Origin: Bacteroidales bacterium UBA714
GTDB lineage: Bacteria; Bacteroidota; Bacteroidia; Bacteroidales; UBA932
Direction: 5' to 3'
Length of the DNA stretch: 19,006 nucleotides
Assembly (NCBI GenBank): GCA_002298075.1
Contig: DBLW01000043.1
Location: 1 to 19,006, forward strand
Made by a program: the position numbers and the translations under genes. Within the stretch, counting starts at the first letter, position 1. Each line of letters begins with the position of its first letter. Below, piece after piece: positions 8,673 through 16,316 of the stretch. Below the pieces are notes generated by a model, which had not been told where the DNA came from, made no database searches, and saw only the letters and a program-made list of their open reading frames with translations.

Positions 8673-9902
8673 ATGAGAATAGCATTATACACACTGACAT
8701 CACCGCTTCATGACGAAGCTGCAGTAAACGGCTCTTCAGCCGCATTCATAAAGGACATTGAATCATCCCTGGGCACCGAATTCATTTTCAGGGGACCGGA
8801 CTTCTCGGATTTCGGCTCGCATGACCTTGACGTGATTTATGTACGCACCGGAGGAACGGAAGGTCTTTTCAGGGAAGTATTCCCTCTTATAAAAGGCCAT
8901 GTGCACATCCTGACTTCCGGAAAGAGCAACTCACTGGCCGCATCCATGGAAATCCTTTCATTCCTCAGGCAGCAGGGACGTTTTGGTGAAATAATACACG
9001 GCACCGTGGAATACATAGCCGAAAGGCTCAGCATGCTTTCAAAAGTGCAGGCTGCCCGCAAATCACTGGCCGGCACCAACCTGGGAGTTGTGGGACAGCC
9101 TTCAGACTGGCTCATATCAAGCCACGCCGACGCAAAAGCCATCAGCGCAAAACTCGGGATCAACCTTGTCGGAATTCCGATTGAAGAGCTTGTTTGTGAA
9201 ATCAAGGCCGCCTCATACGGGAATCTTCCGGAGCAGGCACTGAAAGTCAAGGAAAAATTCGATTCATGCGCTCCGAAAGCGCTCGCCCGATATGCAGACG
9301 GTGCGTTCAGCATATATGCCGCACTGAAAAAGATTGTGACCAAATATAATCTTTCCGGACTTACACTCAGATGCTTCGACCTTTTGACAGCTGTCGGCAA
9401 CACAGGCTGCCTCGCCCTTGCTATACTCGGAAGCGAAGGCATACCGGCAGGCTGCGAGGGTGACGTCCCTGCCCTGCTCTCAATGGCAATAGGAAATGCC
9501 CTGACAGGAGTATGCGGCTTCCAGTCCAACCCCTCACGCATAAATCCTGAGAGCGGTGAGATTGTAATAGCCCACTGCACCATTCCTCTGAATATGGTAA
9601 GCAGCTACGGCTTCAACACCCATTTCGAATCCGGCATAGGAGTGGCCATCTGCGGTTGCCTGCCGACAGGAGACGTGACCATATTCAAAGTTTCGGGAGA
9701 CTTGTCGCGCCATTTCGCATGCCAGGCCAGCCTCACCGGCAATCTGAACGAAAAGGACCTGTGCCGCACACAGATTGTGCTCAACGTGGCCGAAAAAGAT
9801 GTATGCAGGAATTATTTCCTCAGCAACCCTATCGGAAATCACCATGTGGTATTCCCCGGTCACCACAAGGCCCTTTTCGAGTCCTTCATGGAAAGCCTTT
9901 AG
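8673..9902 (+). CDS. L-fucose isomerase-fold protein of unknown substrate
   Basis: A 409-residue cytosolic protein that resembles the L-fucose/L-arabinose isomerase superfamily rather than any characterised enzyme. The N-terminal part (1-225) shows alternating strands and helices with VIYVRTGGTEG and LGVVGQPSDWLIS. The C-terminal part carries the recognisable block: LRCFDLLT (232), GCLALAILGSEGIPAGCEGD (C246, E262, D264) and IVIAHCTIPLNM (H301-C302). E262, D264 and H301 are plausible equivalents of metal and proton-transfer residues, and histidines cluster at 390-398. An earlier in-frame ATG at 8628 lies inside the desulfidase gene; the ATG at 8673 (MRIALYTLTS) gives the natural first beta strand and a 22-base gap. 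The stop overlaps the convergent MATE stop by four bases. Aldose-ketose isomerisation is possible but the substrate is unknown. Confidence 0.75.
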   Translation: MRIALYTLTSPLHDEAAVNGSSAAFIKDIESSLGTEFIFRGPDFSDFGSHDLDVIYVRTGGTEGLFREVFPLIKGHVHILTSGKSNSLAASMEILSFLRQQGRFGEIIHGTVEYIAERLSMLSKVQAARKSLAGTNLGVVGQPSDWLISSHADAKAISAKLGINLVGIPIEELVCEIKAASYGNLPEQALKVKEKFDSCAPKALARYADGAFSIYAALKKIVTKYNLSGLTLRCFDLLTAVGNTGCLALAILGSEGIPAGCEGDVPALLSMAIGNALTGVCGFQSNPSRINPESGEIVIAHCTIPLNMVSSYGFNTHFESGIGVAICGCLPTGDVTIFKVSGDLSRHFACQASLTGNLNEKDLCRTQIVLNVAEKDVCRNYFLSNPIGNHHVVFPGHHKALFESFMESL

Positions 9903-11242
9903 GCCAGTTGCCTGACAGATTTCCTGAAACGCAGCATGAACATAAGGCCGGCACTGGTAAGCCCGAGAGGAAAAGAAAGCCAGATGCCGGTCAATCCCAT
10001 GCCGCATACAAAGCCGAAGAACCAGCCGGCCGGAAGTGATATGACGAAATATGCAATGAAAGCATACAGTGTGACCATCTTGACATCCGCTATTCCGCGC
10101 AATGCATTGGAATAATTGCACTGCATCCCGTCACCGAATTGGTAAATCACGAAAGGAATCACAAGCTGGGCTACGGCAGCAATCACCTGCCCGTTGTCAG
10201 TGAAGAGTGCCCCTACCTGCTGCCTGAATGCCAGCATCAGCACGGAAACCGCAGCAGCCATGACAAGGATTATATGGAAGCCGGAGCTTACGGTCACTCC
10301 GACTCCTTCCCTGTCACCCCGTCCGCAGAAACTGCTTGCGCGCACAGCCACCGCAGCAGCCATTCCGTAATACATCATGAACCCGAGCTGCCCCACGGTA
10401 AGCATGACCTGATGGGCAGCAAGAGCCACGGTCCCAAGCCATCCGACCATTATGGTGCTGAGATTGAAAGAAGCCGTCTCCATTCCCATCTGCAATCCTA
10501 CCGGCATGCCCATCTTTCTGAGAAGCGTCAAGTCATCACGGTTAAGCCGGCCCTGCATAAATCCTTTCCTATAGACTGCATATTTCCCGGAAAAGAAGAA
10601 TATCCCGGCAAAGACAACGACCATAAGCACGCGAGAGGCCAAAGTTGCGATTCCAGCGCCGAGAAGGCCCAGTTCAGGAAATCCCCAATATCCATTTATA
10701 AGGACCCAGTTGCCTCCTATATTCAGGACATTCCCTCCCAAGAGGATGCACATCGGTGTGACAGTATCGGTTATGCCATCCGCAAACTGCTTGAAAGCAT
10801 TGAACAGCAACACAAAGAGAAGTGATGCAAGCAGCACCAGATAATAAGGACGCATAAGAGGGAGAAGTTCCTCCGGCTGTCCCAGACGATGCATATTCAG
10901 ATACAGGACAGACATCAGAGCCATCAGTACAAAGGCAGCCAAAGAATTGATGCACAGCGCATTTTTGAGTACACGTCCTATTGAGGCAAGCTCATTCCTG
11001 CCCCACAGGCTGCCTATGACAGGGGTAAGCCCGTATGAAAACCCGGTGGAGAACACAATCACGAGGTTCATCATATTGTTCACGAATCCGGAAGCCCCAA
11101 GTTCATCTGTCCCATAACGGCCGACCATCATGGTATCGGCGATACTGAGCACAATGACTCCAAGCTGCCCGACCATTATCGGCATGCCCAATCTGAGAAG
11201 ATCCCCATATCGGGAACCAAGTTTGCACACATCGTATTTCAT
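9899..11242 (-). CDS. MATE family efflux transporter
   Basis: An inner-membrane antiporter of 447 residues with twelve predicted transmembrane helices, the normal size for the MATE (NorM/DinF) family, which exports cationic drugs or metabolites using Na+ or H+. The family opening is clear: LLRLGMPIMVGQLGVIVLSIADTMMVGRYG, with D36 in the first helix at the position known to bind the coupling cation in NorM-type proteins; the repeat half starts with GMPVGLQMGMETASFN. The ATG at 11242 is chosen; a TTG at 11260 in the same frame would add six residues but directly abuts a hairpin at 11261-11281. A TACCTTTG promoter core lies upstream. The gene is alone on this strand, with its tail overlapping the isomerase-fold gene. 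Substrate unknown. Confidence 0.92.
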   Translation of the reverse strand: MKYDVCKLGSRYGDLLRLGMPIMVGQLGVIVLSIADTMMVGRYGTDELGASGFVNNMMNLVIVFSTGFSYGLTPVIGSLWGRNELASIGRVLKNALCINSLAAFVLMALMSVLYLNMHRLGQPEELLPLMRPYYLVLLASLLFVLLFNAFKQFADGITDTVTPMCILLGGNVLNIGGNWVLINGYWGFPELGLLGAGIATLASRVLMVVVFAGIFFFSGKYAVYRKGFMQGRLNRDDLTLLRKMGMPVGLQMGMETASFNLSTIMVGWLGTVALAAHQVMLTVGQLGFMMYYGMAAAVAVRASSFCGRGDREGVGVTVSSGFHIILVMAAAVSVLMLAFRQQVGALFTDNGQVIAAVAQLVIPFVIYQFGDGMQCNYSNALRGIADVKMVTLYAFIAYFVISLPAGWFFGFVCGMGLTGIWLSFPLGLTSAGLMFMLRFRKSVRQLA

Positions 11243-11260
11243 TCCAGAAAATCCATTCAA

Positions 11261-11281
11261 AAGGCCGGCGATTCCGGCCTT
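11261..11281 (-). promoter_or_regulatory. Hairpin in the leader of the MATE gene
   Basis: A perfect 8-bp inverted repeat AAGGCCGG / CCGGCCTT with a 5-base loop sits between the predicted transcript start (about 11288) and the ATG at 11242. It is very GC-rich and lacks a T-run on the MATE-sense side, so it is not a classic terminator. It may influence translation or be an operator; the role is unknown. Confidence 0.4.
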
Positions 11282-11294
11282 GCATTACAGGGCG

Positions 11295-11302
11295 CAAAGG
11301 TA
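11295..11302 (-). promoter_or_regulatory. Bacteroidota -7 promoter element for the MATE gene
   Basis: On the minus strand 11302-11295 reads TACCTTTG, an exact TAnnTTTG core. The predicted transcript start near 11288 gives a leader of about 46 bases that includes the GC-rich hairpin. At the -33 position only a TTTTCC-like sequence is found, 21 bases upstream. Confidence 0.5.
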
Positions 11303-11365
11303 ACACTTAAAGGTGACTCCGGAAAACTTTTCCAAGTCATGAGCGCTTCTTTTGATTTTAAGCAG

Positions 11366-11373
11366 TATCTTTG
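11366..11373 (+). promoter_or_regulatory. Bacteroidota -7 promoter element for the SLC13/DUF389/TrkH operon
   Basis: TATCTTTG fits TAnnTTTG exactly and predicts transcription from about 11380, which leaves a leader of about 94 bases before the ATG at 11474. It lies downstream of the ATG at 11339 that opens the longest reading frame, which argues that the longer start is not used. A TTTG at 11351-11354 is too close to be the -33 element. Confidence 0.5.
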
Positions 11374-11391
11374 TATGTTTCCGGCGACTGC

Positions 11392-11425
11392 GCAAAAAGA
11401 GCCGTACCACGGGTCTGTTTTTTGC
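11392..11425 (+). promoter_or_regulatory. Possible attenuator hairpin in the SLC13 leader
   Basis: Inner stem AGA-G-CCGT / ACGG-G-TCT (11398-11405 with 11409-11416; one G.G mismatch, loop ACC) is followed by GTTTTTTGC. An outer stem pairs the GCAAA side with the T-run and GC. A GC stem plus six Ts between a promoter and its gene resembles an intrinsic terminator or attenuator. No leader peptide or named riboswitch is recognised. Confidence 0.3.
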
Positions 11426-11473
11426 ATATGCGGGCGCGGATTTTTAAAGGATATATTCTTAACAGTAGCTTAT

Positions 11474-13339
11474 ATGATTGCCACACTTGTAATCCTGCTT
11501 ATATCTGCGGCGCTTTTCGTCAGCGGGAAAGTCCGTTCAGACCTGGTTGCATTATGCGCCCTGCTGGCTTTGCTGCTCTGCCAGATACTCACTCCGGAAG
11601 AAGCTCTCTCGGGCTTCTCCAATTCGGTTGTAATCATGATGGTCGGACTCTTTGTTGTCGGAGGAGCGATTTTCCAGACAGGTCTCGCCAAGATGATAAG
11701 CAGCAAGATAATGGCCTTAGCAGGGACAAGCGAGACAAGGCTGTTTCTCCTTGTGATGCTCGTCACAGGAACAATCGGAGCCTTTGTCAGCAACACAGGA
11801 ACCGTAGCGCTGATGCTCCCTATAGTTGTCAGCATGGCTGCAAACGCAGGCACATCGCCAAGACGGCTCCTCATGCCTCTTGCCTTTGCCAGCAGTATGG
11901 GAGGAATGATGACGCTTATCGGTACTCCGCCGAACCTCATAATCCAGGACACACTCACAAACGCGGGGTACGAGCCGCTTTCGTTTTTCTCATTCCTTCC
12001 TGTAGGACTTGTGACACTGACTGTAGGCATACTTGTTCTAATGCCGCTGACAAAGATATTCCTCACACCTAAGGAAAAGTCAAGGGAAGACAAGAAATCT
12101 TCCAAATCACTCAAGGAACTCGTGAGCGAGTACGGAATCAGTGACAACCTGTTCCGCGTACATATAAAGGATGAGAAGTCTTCAGCAGCTGGAAAGACCG
12201 TGGTAGAGCTTGACATAAGGCGCAAATACGGAATAAATGTGCTGGAGCTGAGGCGCAGCGCCGGTCACAACAGATTCGTGAGAACCGTAAACCAGCAGCT
12301 CGTGGCTCCAGACCTCGTATTGCAGCACGGAGACGTTCTCTATCTTTCGGGAGACCCGGAGATGATAAGCAAGTTCGCCGAGGACTATTCTCTCGCCCTT
12401 CTCGACAACAGGACTGACGAGATTGTGCACGGAAACGGCAGCGGGGCTTCAATGGACTTCTATGACATCGGAGTGGCTGAGATTCTCATCATGCCGTCAT
12501 CCTCCATGATAAACAGGACCATTACAGACGCCGGATTCAGAAGCAAGTTCGGTGTCAATGTACTTGGCATCAGGCGCAAGCAGGACTATCTCCTGCACGA
12601 TCTGGGAGAAGAGAAAATACACAGTTCGGATGTGCTCCTTGTACAGGGGCAATGGAAAGACATTGCGCGCTTGAGGAAAGAGTCCAGCAACTGGGTTGTC
12701 CTCGGAGAGCCTCTTAAAGAAGCCGCCAAGGTGACACTGGACCACAAGGCACCCATCGCAGCCGTGATAATGATTGCCATGATACTCCTGATGGTCGTGG
12801 ACAGCATTCCGGTAGCTCCTGTCACCGCAGTGCTCCTTGCTGCAGTAATGATGATAATAACGGGATGCATCCGCAACGTGGAAGCCGCATACAAGACAAT
12901 CAATTGGGAAACGATAGTCCTTTTCGCCGCCATGCTGCCGATGTCCCTGGCCCTCGAGAAGACCGGAGTGTCCGAGATTCTCGCAAACGCCATTGTTGAC
13001 GGGCTCGGAGGAAGCGGACCGAGGCTGCTTCTTGCGGGAGTATATTTCGCGACCTCAATAATGACAATCTTCATAAGCAACACTGTCACTGCCGTGCTGA
13101 TGGCACCGATTGCCCTGCAATGCGCGCTTCAGGTCGGAGTCAATCCGGTTCCGTTCCTGTTTGCCGTAACGGTAGGCGCCAGCATGTGCTTCGCATCCCC
13201 ATTCTCTACGCCGCCAAACGCTCTGGTCATGCCGGCCGGACAATATACATTCATGGATTTCATAAAGGTCGGGCTTCCGCTGCAGATAATCATGGGCATC
13301 GTGATGATATTCGTGCTGCCTATGCTGTTCCCGTTCTGA
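11474..13339 (+). CDS. SLC13-family permease with two central RCK_C (TrkA-C) domains
   Basis: A 621-residue membrane transporter of the SLC13/DASS and ion-transporter superfamily: two membrane halves around a cytoplasmic regulatory insert. The first half has SNTGT (106-110) and GTPPN (150-154); the second has SNTVTA (535-540) and STPPNA (578-583), the paired Ser-Asn-Thr and Pro-Pro-Asn motifs that bind substrate and Na+ in this family. Between them are RCK_C 1 (about 225-310, ELDIRRKYGINVLELRR and HGDVLYLSGD) and RCK_C 2 (about 330-412, DAGFRSKFGVNVLGIRR and SSDVLLVQG). RCK_C domains bind small ligands, including cyclic di-AMP in some proteins. Dicarboxylate, sulfate or another anion could be the substrate. 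The ATG at 11474 starts a normal first helix; one at 11339 would add 45 non-hydrophobic residues and precede the promoter core. It is 43 bases from the DUF389 gene. Confidence 0.88.
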   Translation: MIATLVILLISAALFVSGKVRSDLVALCALLALLLCQILTPEEALSGFSNSVVIMMVGLFVVGGAIFQTGLAKMISSKIMALAGTSETRLFLLVMLVTGTIGAFVSNTGTVALMLPIVVSMAANAGTSPRRLLMPLAFASSMGGMMTLIGTPPNLIIQDTLTNAGYEPLSFFSFLPVGLVTLTVGILVLMPLTKIFLTPKEKSREDKKSSKSLKELVSEYGISDNLFRVHIKDEKSSAAGKTVVELDIRRKYGINVLELRRSAGHNRFVRTVNQQLVAPDLVLQHGDVLYLSGDPEMISKFAEDYSLALLDNRTDEIVHGNGSGASMDFYDIGVAEILIMPSSSMINRTITDAGFRSKFGVNVLGIRRKQDYLLHDLGEEKIHSSDVLLVQGQWKDIARLRKESSNWVVLGEPLKEAAKVTLDHKAPIAAVIMIAMILLMVVDSIPVAPVTAVLLAAVMMIITGCIRNVEAAYKTINWETIVLFAAMLPMSLALEKTGVSEILANAIVDGLGGSGPRLLLAGVYFATSIMTIFISNTVTAVLMAPIALQCALQVGVNPVPFLFAVTVGASMCFASPFSTPPNALVMPAGQYTFMDFIKVGLPLQIIMGIVMIFVLPMLFPF

Positions 13340-13340
13340 T

Positions 13341-13350
13341 GCAGGCCTGC
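13341..13350. repeat. Self-complementary decamer between SLC13 and DUF389 genes
   Basis: GCAGGCCTGC is a perfect 10-base palindrome just after the permease stop. With no loop it can form little hairpin structure, so it is more likely chance or a protein site than a terminator. No promoter core was found in this 43-base gap, so the genes are taken as co-transcribed. Confidence 0.3.
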
Positions 13351-13382
13351 CATCAACATTAACTGAAACAATTTGAACTGAC

Positions 13383-14780
13383 ATGGGACTTATAGACAAT
13401 ACTCTCCAGCAGATACGCAGCATAGTCGATCTGAACGGACACATGGACACGGAGAATGCTGAAAAGGCTATCCGCAGCAACATTTTTTTCAGAGGGCCGA
13501 ACGCATGGATTCTGGCCGTGGCAATCATAATCGCATCGGTAGGACTGAACGTGAACTCCATACCGGTCATAATCGGTGCAATGCTCATCTCCCCTCTCAT
13601 GGGACCGATTTTCGGACTCGGACTGGCATTGGGCACCAATGACGTGCCACTGCTCAAGTCTGCGGCCAAGAATCTGCTGGTGATGGTGTCCATCAGCCTC
13701 TGCGTGTCACTGGTGTATTTTCTCATAACACCTCTGAGCCTCACCAATCCGACAGAGCTGCTCGCCAGGACAAATCCGACTATTTTCGATGTCATAATAG
13801 CCCTGTTCGGCGGCTTTGCCGGCATCTTTGAGCAGTGCCGCAAGGACAAGGGTACGGTATTCTCCGGAGTTGCCATCGCAACAGCCCTCATGCCTCCTCT
13901 CTGTACGGCAGGCTTCGGGCTCGCAAGCGGAAACCTTCCCCATTTTTTCGGAGCACTTTACCTGTTCGTGATAAACTGCACCTTTATCACGCTGGCCACA
14001 TATATAATGGTGAAATACCTGCGCTTCCGCCAGACTGAATTCCTTAACGAGAAGATGAAGCGCAGGACCAAGACTTTCATCTCGCTGCTCATCATCGCGT
14101 TCATAATCCCGAGCGTATGGTCTGCTATAGTGCTTGTCAAGCAGAACAACTTTGAGGAAAAGGCCACCGCTTTCGTGGAAAACCACAAGAGCATCGAAAA
14201 GAGCTTCATATACGACTACAGCTTCAGCCACAGCGACGGGTCGAAAGTGGAAATATTCATGACCGGAGAGCCGTTGAGCGAGACCGGAAGGAACAATCTT
14301 TACGAAGCAGCCAAAGAATACGGCCTTGAATCCAAGAACATAATAATAAGCGAGCACACGACCGAGCGCAAAGGCAGCGACACGGAAGTGATAAAGAGCC
14401 TTTACGACAAGATGGATGCGGAAATAGCCAAGAGGGACGAGAAGATACGCATGCTTGAGGACGAGCTGCGCAAGGCAAAGGGCGAGGAAGTTCCTTACCT
14501 GCAAGTTGCAAAGGAAATCACAAGTTCCTACCCTTCTGTCGGCAACATATGCATAACATCCGGTGCAAATGTACAGCATGGAAGCACCTTGCCTGAGCAC
14601 TGTGTCCTTGTGGTCGCTGACATTTCCAAGGAATTCTCCGACCAGGAGAGGATAAGGCTTACCCAGTGGCTCAAGATAAGGCTGAACAGCGAGAACCTGA
14701 TACTGATTGTACGCAGGCAGGAAAACAAGCAGGAAAGCACGGAAGAGCCGGAAACCCGGAATGAAGCAGACAAGAAATGA
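13383..14780 (+). CDS. DUF389 family membrane protein
   Basis: A 465-residue protein of the DUF389 (TIGR00341-like) family, whose function is not established. The membrane core has six to seven helices over residues about 40-255 with the family motifs GLNVNSIPVIIGAMLISPLM (54-73) and GVAIATALMPPLCTAGFGLA (162-181). The C-terminal 210 residues are soluble: a region with a short coiled coil (about 340-367, many E/K/R) and a mixed alpha-beta domain (about 375-445), ending in a charged tail. This extension makes it longer than the membrane-only members. The ATG at 13383 follows the SLC13 gene by 43 bases, and the stop shares ATGA with trkH (14777-14780). The company of RCK_C permease and TrkH suggests a role in ion or osmotic balance, which is inference only. 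Confidence 0.88.
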   Translation: MGLIDNTLQQIRSIVDLNGHMDTENAEKAIRSNIFFRGPNAWILAVAIIIASVGLNVNSIPVIIGAMLISPLMGPIFGLGLALGTNDVPLLKSAAKNLLVMVSISLCVSLVYFLITPLSLTNPTELLARTNPTIFDVIIALFGGFAGIFEQCRKDKGTVFSGVAIATALMPPLCTAGFGLASGNLPHFFGALYLFVINCTFITLATYIMVKYLRFRQTEFLNEKMKRRTKTFISLLIIAFIIPSVWSAIVLVKQNNFEEKATAFVENHKSIEKSFIYDYSFSHSDGSKVEIFMTGEPLSETGRNNLYEAAKEYGLESKNIIISEHTTERKGSDTEVIKSLYDKMDAEIAKRDEKIRMLEDELRKAKGEEVPYLQVAKEITSSYPSVGNICITSGANVQHGSTLPEHCVLVVADISKEFSDQERIRLTQWLKIRLNSENLILIVRRQENKQESTEEPETRNEADKK

Positions 14781-16228
14781 ATGTAAAATCCATATCTGCA
14801 AACATAGGCAAGGCACTGCTGATTAATGCCCTATTCATGTTCATCTCGGCAGGAGTATCGGCTTTATACGGCCTTGACTCAGGATTCACACCGCTCCTGA
14901 TAAGCGGCATCGTGACCCTTATTGCCGGAGCATTCCCGTTCATTTTCGTCAGAGAAACTCCGCGAAGCTCGCTTCAGGACGGCTTTCTGACGATAGTCAT
15001 GTCATGGCTGCTCTCATTCATTTTCGGCATGCTGCCCTATATCCTCTGGGGAGGTGAATTTACCATCGTGAACGCATGGTTCGAAAGCGTGTCCGGATAC
15101 ACTACGACAGGCTCCACAATACTTACCGACATAGAGTCCCTTCCCAAGGGGCTTCTTTTCTGGAGGTCATCCACGCATTTCATCGGAGGTCTCGGAGTCA
15201 TTGTATTCCTGCTTCTGATTATGCCCGATTCCAGCCCGTTCAAGCTTAAGCTGTCCAACCTTGAGCTGTCCTCCATTTCTAAAGAGGGCTACAGGTACAA
15301 GTCAGGAAAGACGGTTACAGTCATAACCACAGTCTATCTCGGGCTTGCCATAGTTGAGACAATCTGCCTGAAAGTCGCAGGAATGTCCCTTTTCGATGCT
15401 GTGAACCACTCGTTCAGCACCGTATCGACAGGAGGATTCAGCACTAAGAACAACTCCATCATGCACTTCGGCTCAGTACCGGTGCAAGTCATAATAATGA
15501 TTTTCATGGCCCTGTCAGCCATGCATTTCGGAGTCATCTATTCCGTTTTTGCCACACGTTCCCCCAAGCCCCTGAGCCACCCGGTAACACGGTACTATTT
15601 CGGCGTAATAGCCGTGCTGTCCCTGGCCATAATGCTGGTGCTGAAATTCCAGGGCGGCTACGATTCCTGGGGCAAGGCTCTGCTTGACTCCTCGTTCCAG
15701 ACCATAAGCTTCCTGACTACCACCGGATTCGGACAAAGCGACAATGCGGCATGGCCGATGCTTGCCAATGCACTCCTTCTCTTTGCAGGTTTCCATTGCG
15801 GATGCTCGGGCTCCACTACTGGAGGCATCAAGGCGGACAGGATGTACATATCACTGAAGTCACTCTCGGGAGACTTCAAGAGACGCCTGCATCCATCATC
15901 AGTTTTCAGGACCAAAATCGGGCAGTCATTCATATCCGAGGAAGCGGTCTCGGCCGTATTCATGTACATTGTGCTGTACATATTCTTGCATCTGCTCTCC
16001 TTTGTAGCAGTGCTCCTTTGCGGCGTGGAGGTATCGGAAGCATATTCCGCGACGCTTGTCTCACTCGGCAACGTAGGCCCGGGAACAGGCGTGCTCGGCA
16101 CCATGGGCAATTATTCAGCCCAGCCTGCAGCGGCAAAACTGATATACACTCTCGACATGTTCCTCGGACGTATAGAGATCTTCCCGTTGCTTACGGTATT
16201 CGCCATGCTTTTTGACAGGCAGAAATAA
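14777..16228 (+). CDS. trkH: TrkH/KtrB-family potassium uptake channel subunit
   Basis: A 483-residue inner-membrane K+ uptake subunit, normal length for TrkH. All four pore-loop selectivity segments of the fourfold M1-P-M2 repeat are visible: GYTTTGST (107-114), STVSTGGF (214-221), TTTGFGQ (314-320) and LGNVGPGTG (430-438), each holding the Gly that lines the filter. The SGSTTGGIKADR region (344-355) and GRIEIFPLL (464-472) are also family hallmarks. TrkH normally works with a cytoplasmic TrkA ring of RCK_N and RCK_C domains; none is present in this window. The gene begins inside the DUF389 stop (ATGA) and ends before a strong hairpin, so it is the last gene of the operon. K+ transport is highly likely; the regulatory partner must lie elsewhere or be one of the RCK_C proteins nearby. 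Confidence 0.93.
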   Translation: MNVKSISANIGKALLINALFMFISAGVSALYGLDSGFTPLLISGIVTLIAGAFPFIFVRETPRSSLQDGFLTIVMSWLLSFIFGMLPYILWGGEFTIVNAWFESVSGYTTTGSTILTDIESLPKGLLFWRSSTHFIGGLGVIVFLLLIMPDSSPFKLKLSNLELSSISKEGYRYKSGKTVTVITTVYLGLAIVETICLKVAGMSLFDAVNHSFSTVSTGGFSTKNNSIMHFGSVPVQVIIMIFMALSAMHFGVIYSVFATRSPKPLSHPVTRYYFGVIAVLSLAIMLVLKFQGGYDSWGKALLDSSFQTISFLTTTGFGQSDNAAWPMLANALLLFAGFHCGCSGSTTGGIKADRMYISLKSLSGDFKRRLHPSSVFRTKIGQSFISEEAVSAVFMYIVLYIFLHLLSFVAVLLCGVEVSEAYSATLVSLGNVGPGTGVLGTMGNYSAQPAAAKLIYTLDMFLGRIEIFPLLTVFAMLFDRQK

Positions 16229-16242
16229 TCCCTGACATAAAA

Positions 16243-16277
16243 TTTATGCAGTCTCCCTTTCTGGGAGACTGCATAAA
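16243..16277. terminator. Perfect 15-bp hairpin, bidirectional terminator between trkH and the AspT-type gene
   Basis: TTTATGCAGTCTCCC pairs perfectly with GGGAGACTGCATAAA around a TTTCT loop, in an 88-base gap between convergent genes. On the minus strand the stem is followed by a short T-run; on the plus strand the T-run is poor. Position and symmetry fit termination of both operons. Confidence 0.8.
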
Positions 16278-16316
16278 AGCCCTGCAGAATCGGGCCTGAT
16301 GTTCCGTAATATACGA

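Noticed and set aside
10139..10825. Open frame of 228 codons on the plus strand
   Set aside because: It lies opposite the MATE gene and its translation is rich in His, Ser and Pro without any motif, as expected from the complement of membrane-protein codons.
11339..11473. Longer N-terminus for the SLC13 permease starting at 11339
   Set aside because: The extra 45 residues are polar and cysteine-rich, and a TATCTTTG promoter core lies inside them; the ATG at 11474 begins a normal first helix.
13707..14816. Open frame of 369 codons on the minus strand
   Set aside because: It is antisense to the DUF389 gene, has a tyrosine- and cysteine-rich composition typical of a shadow frame, and no recognisable domain.
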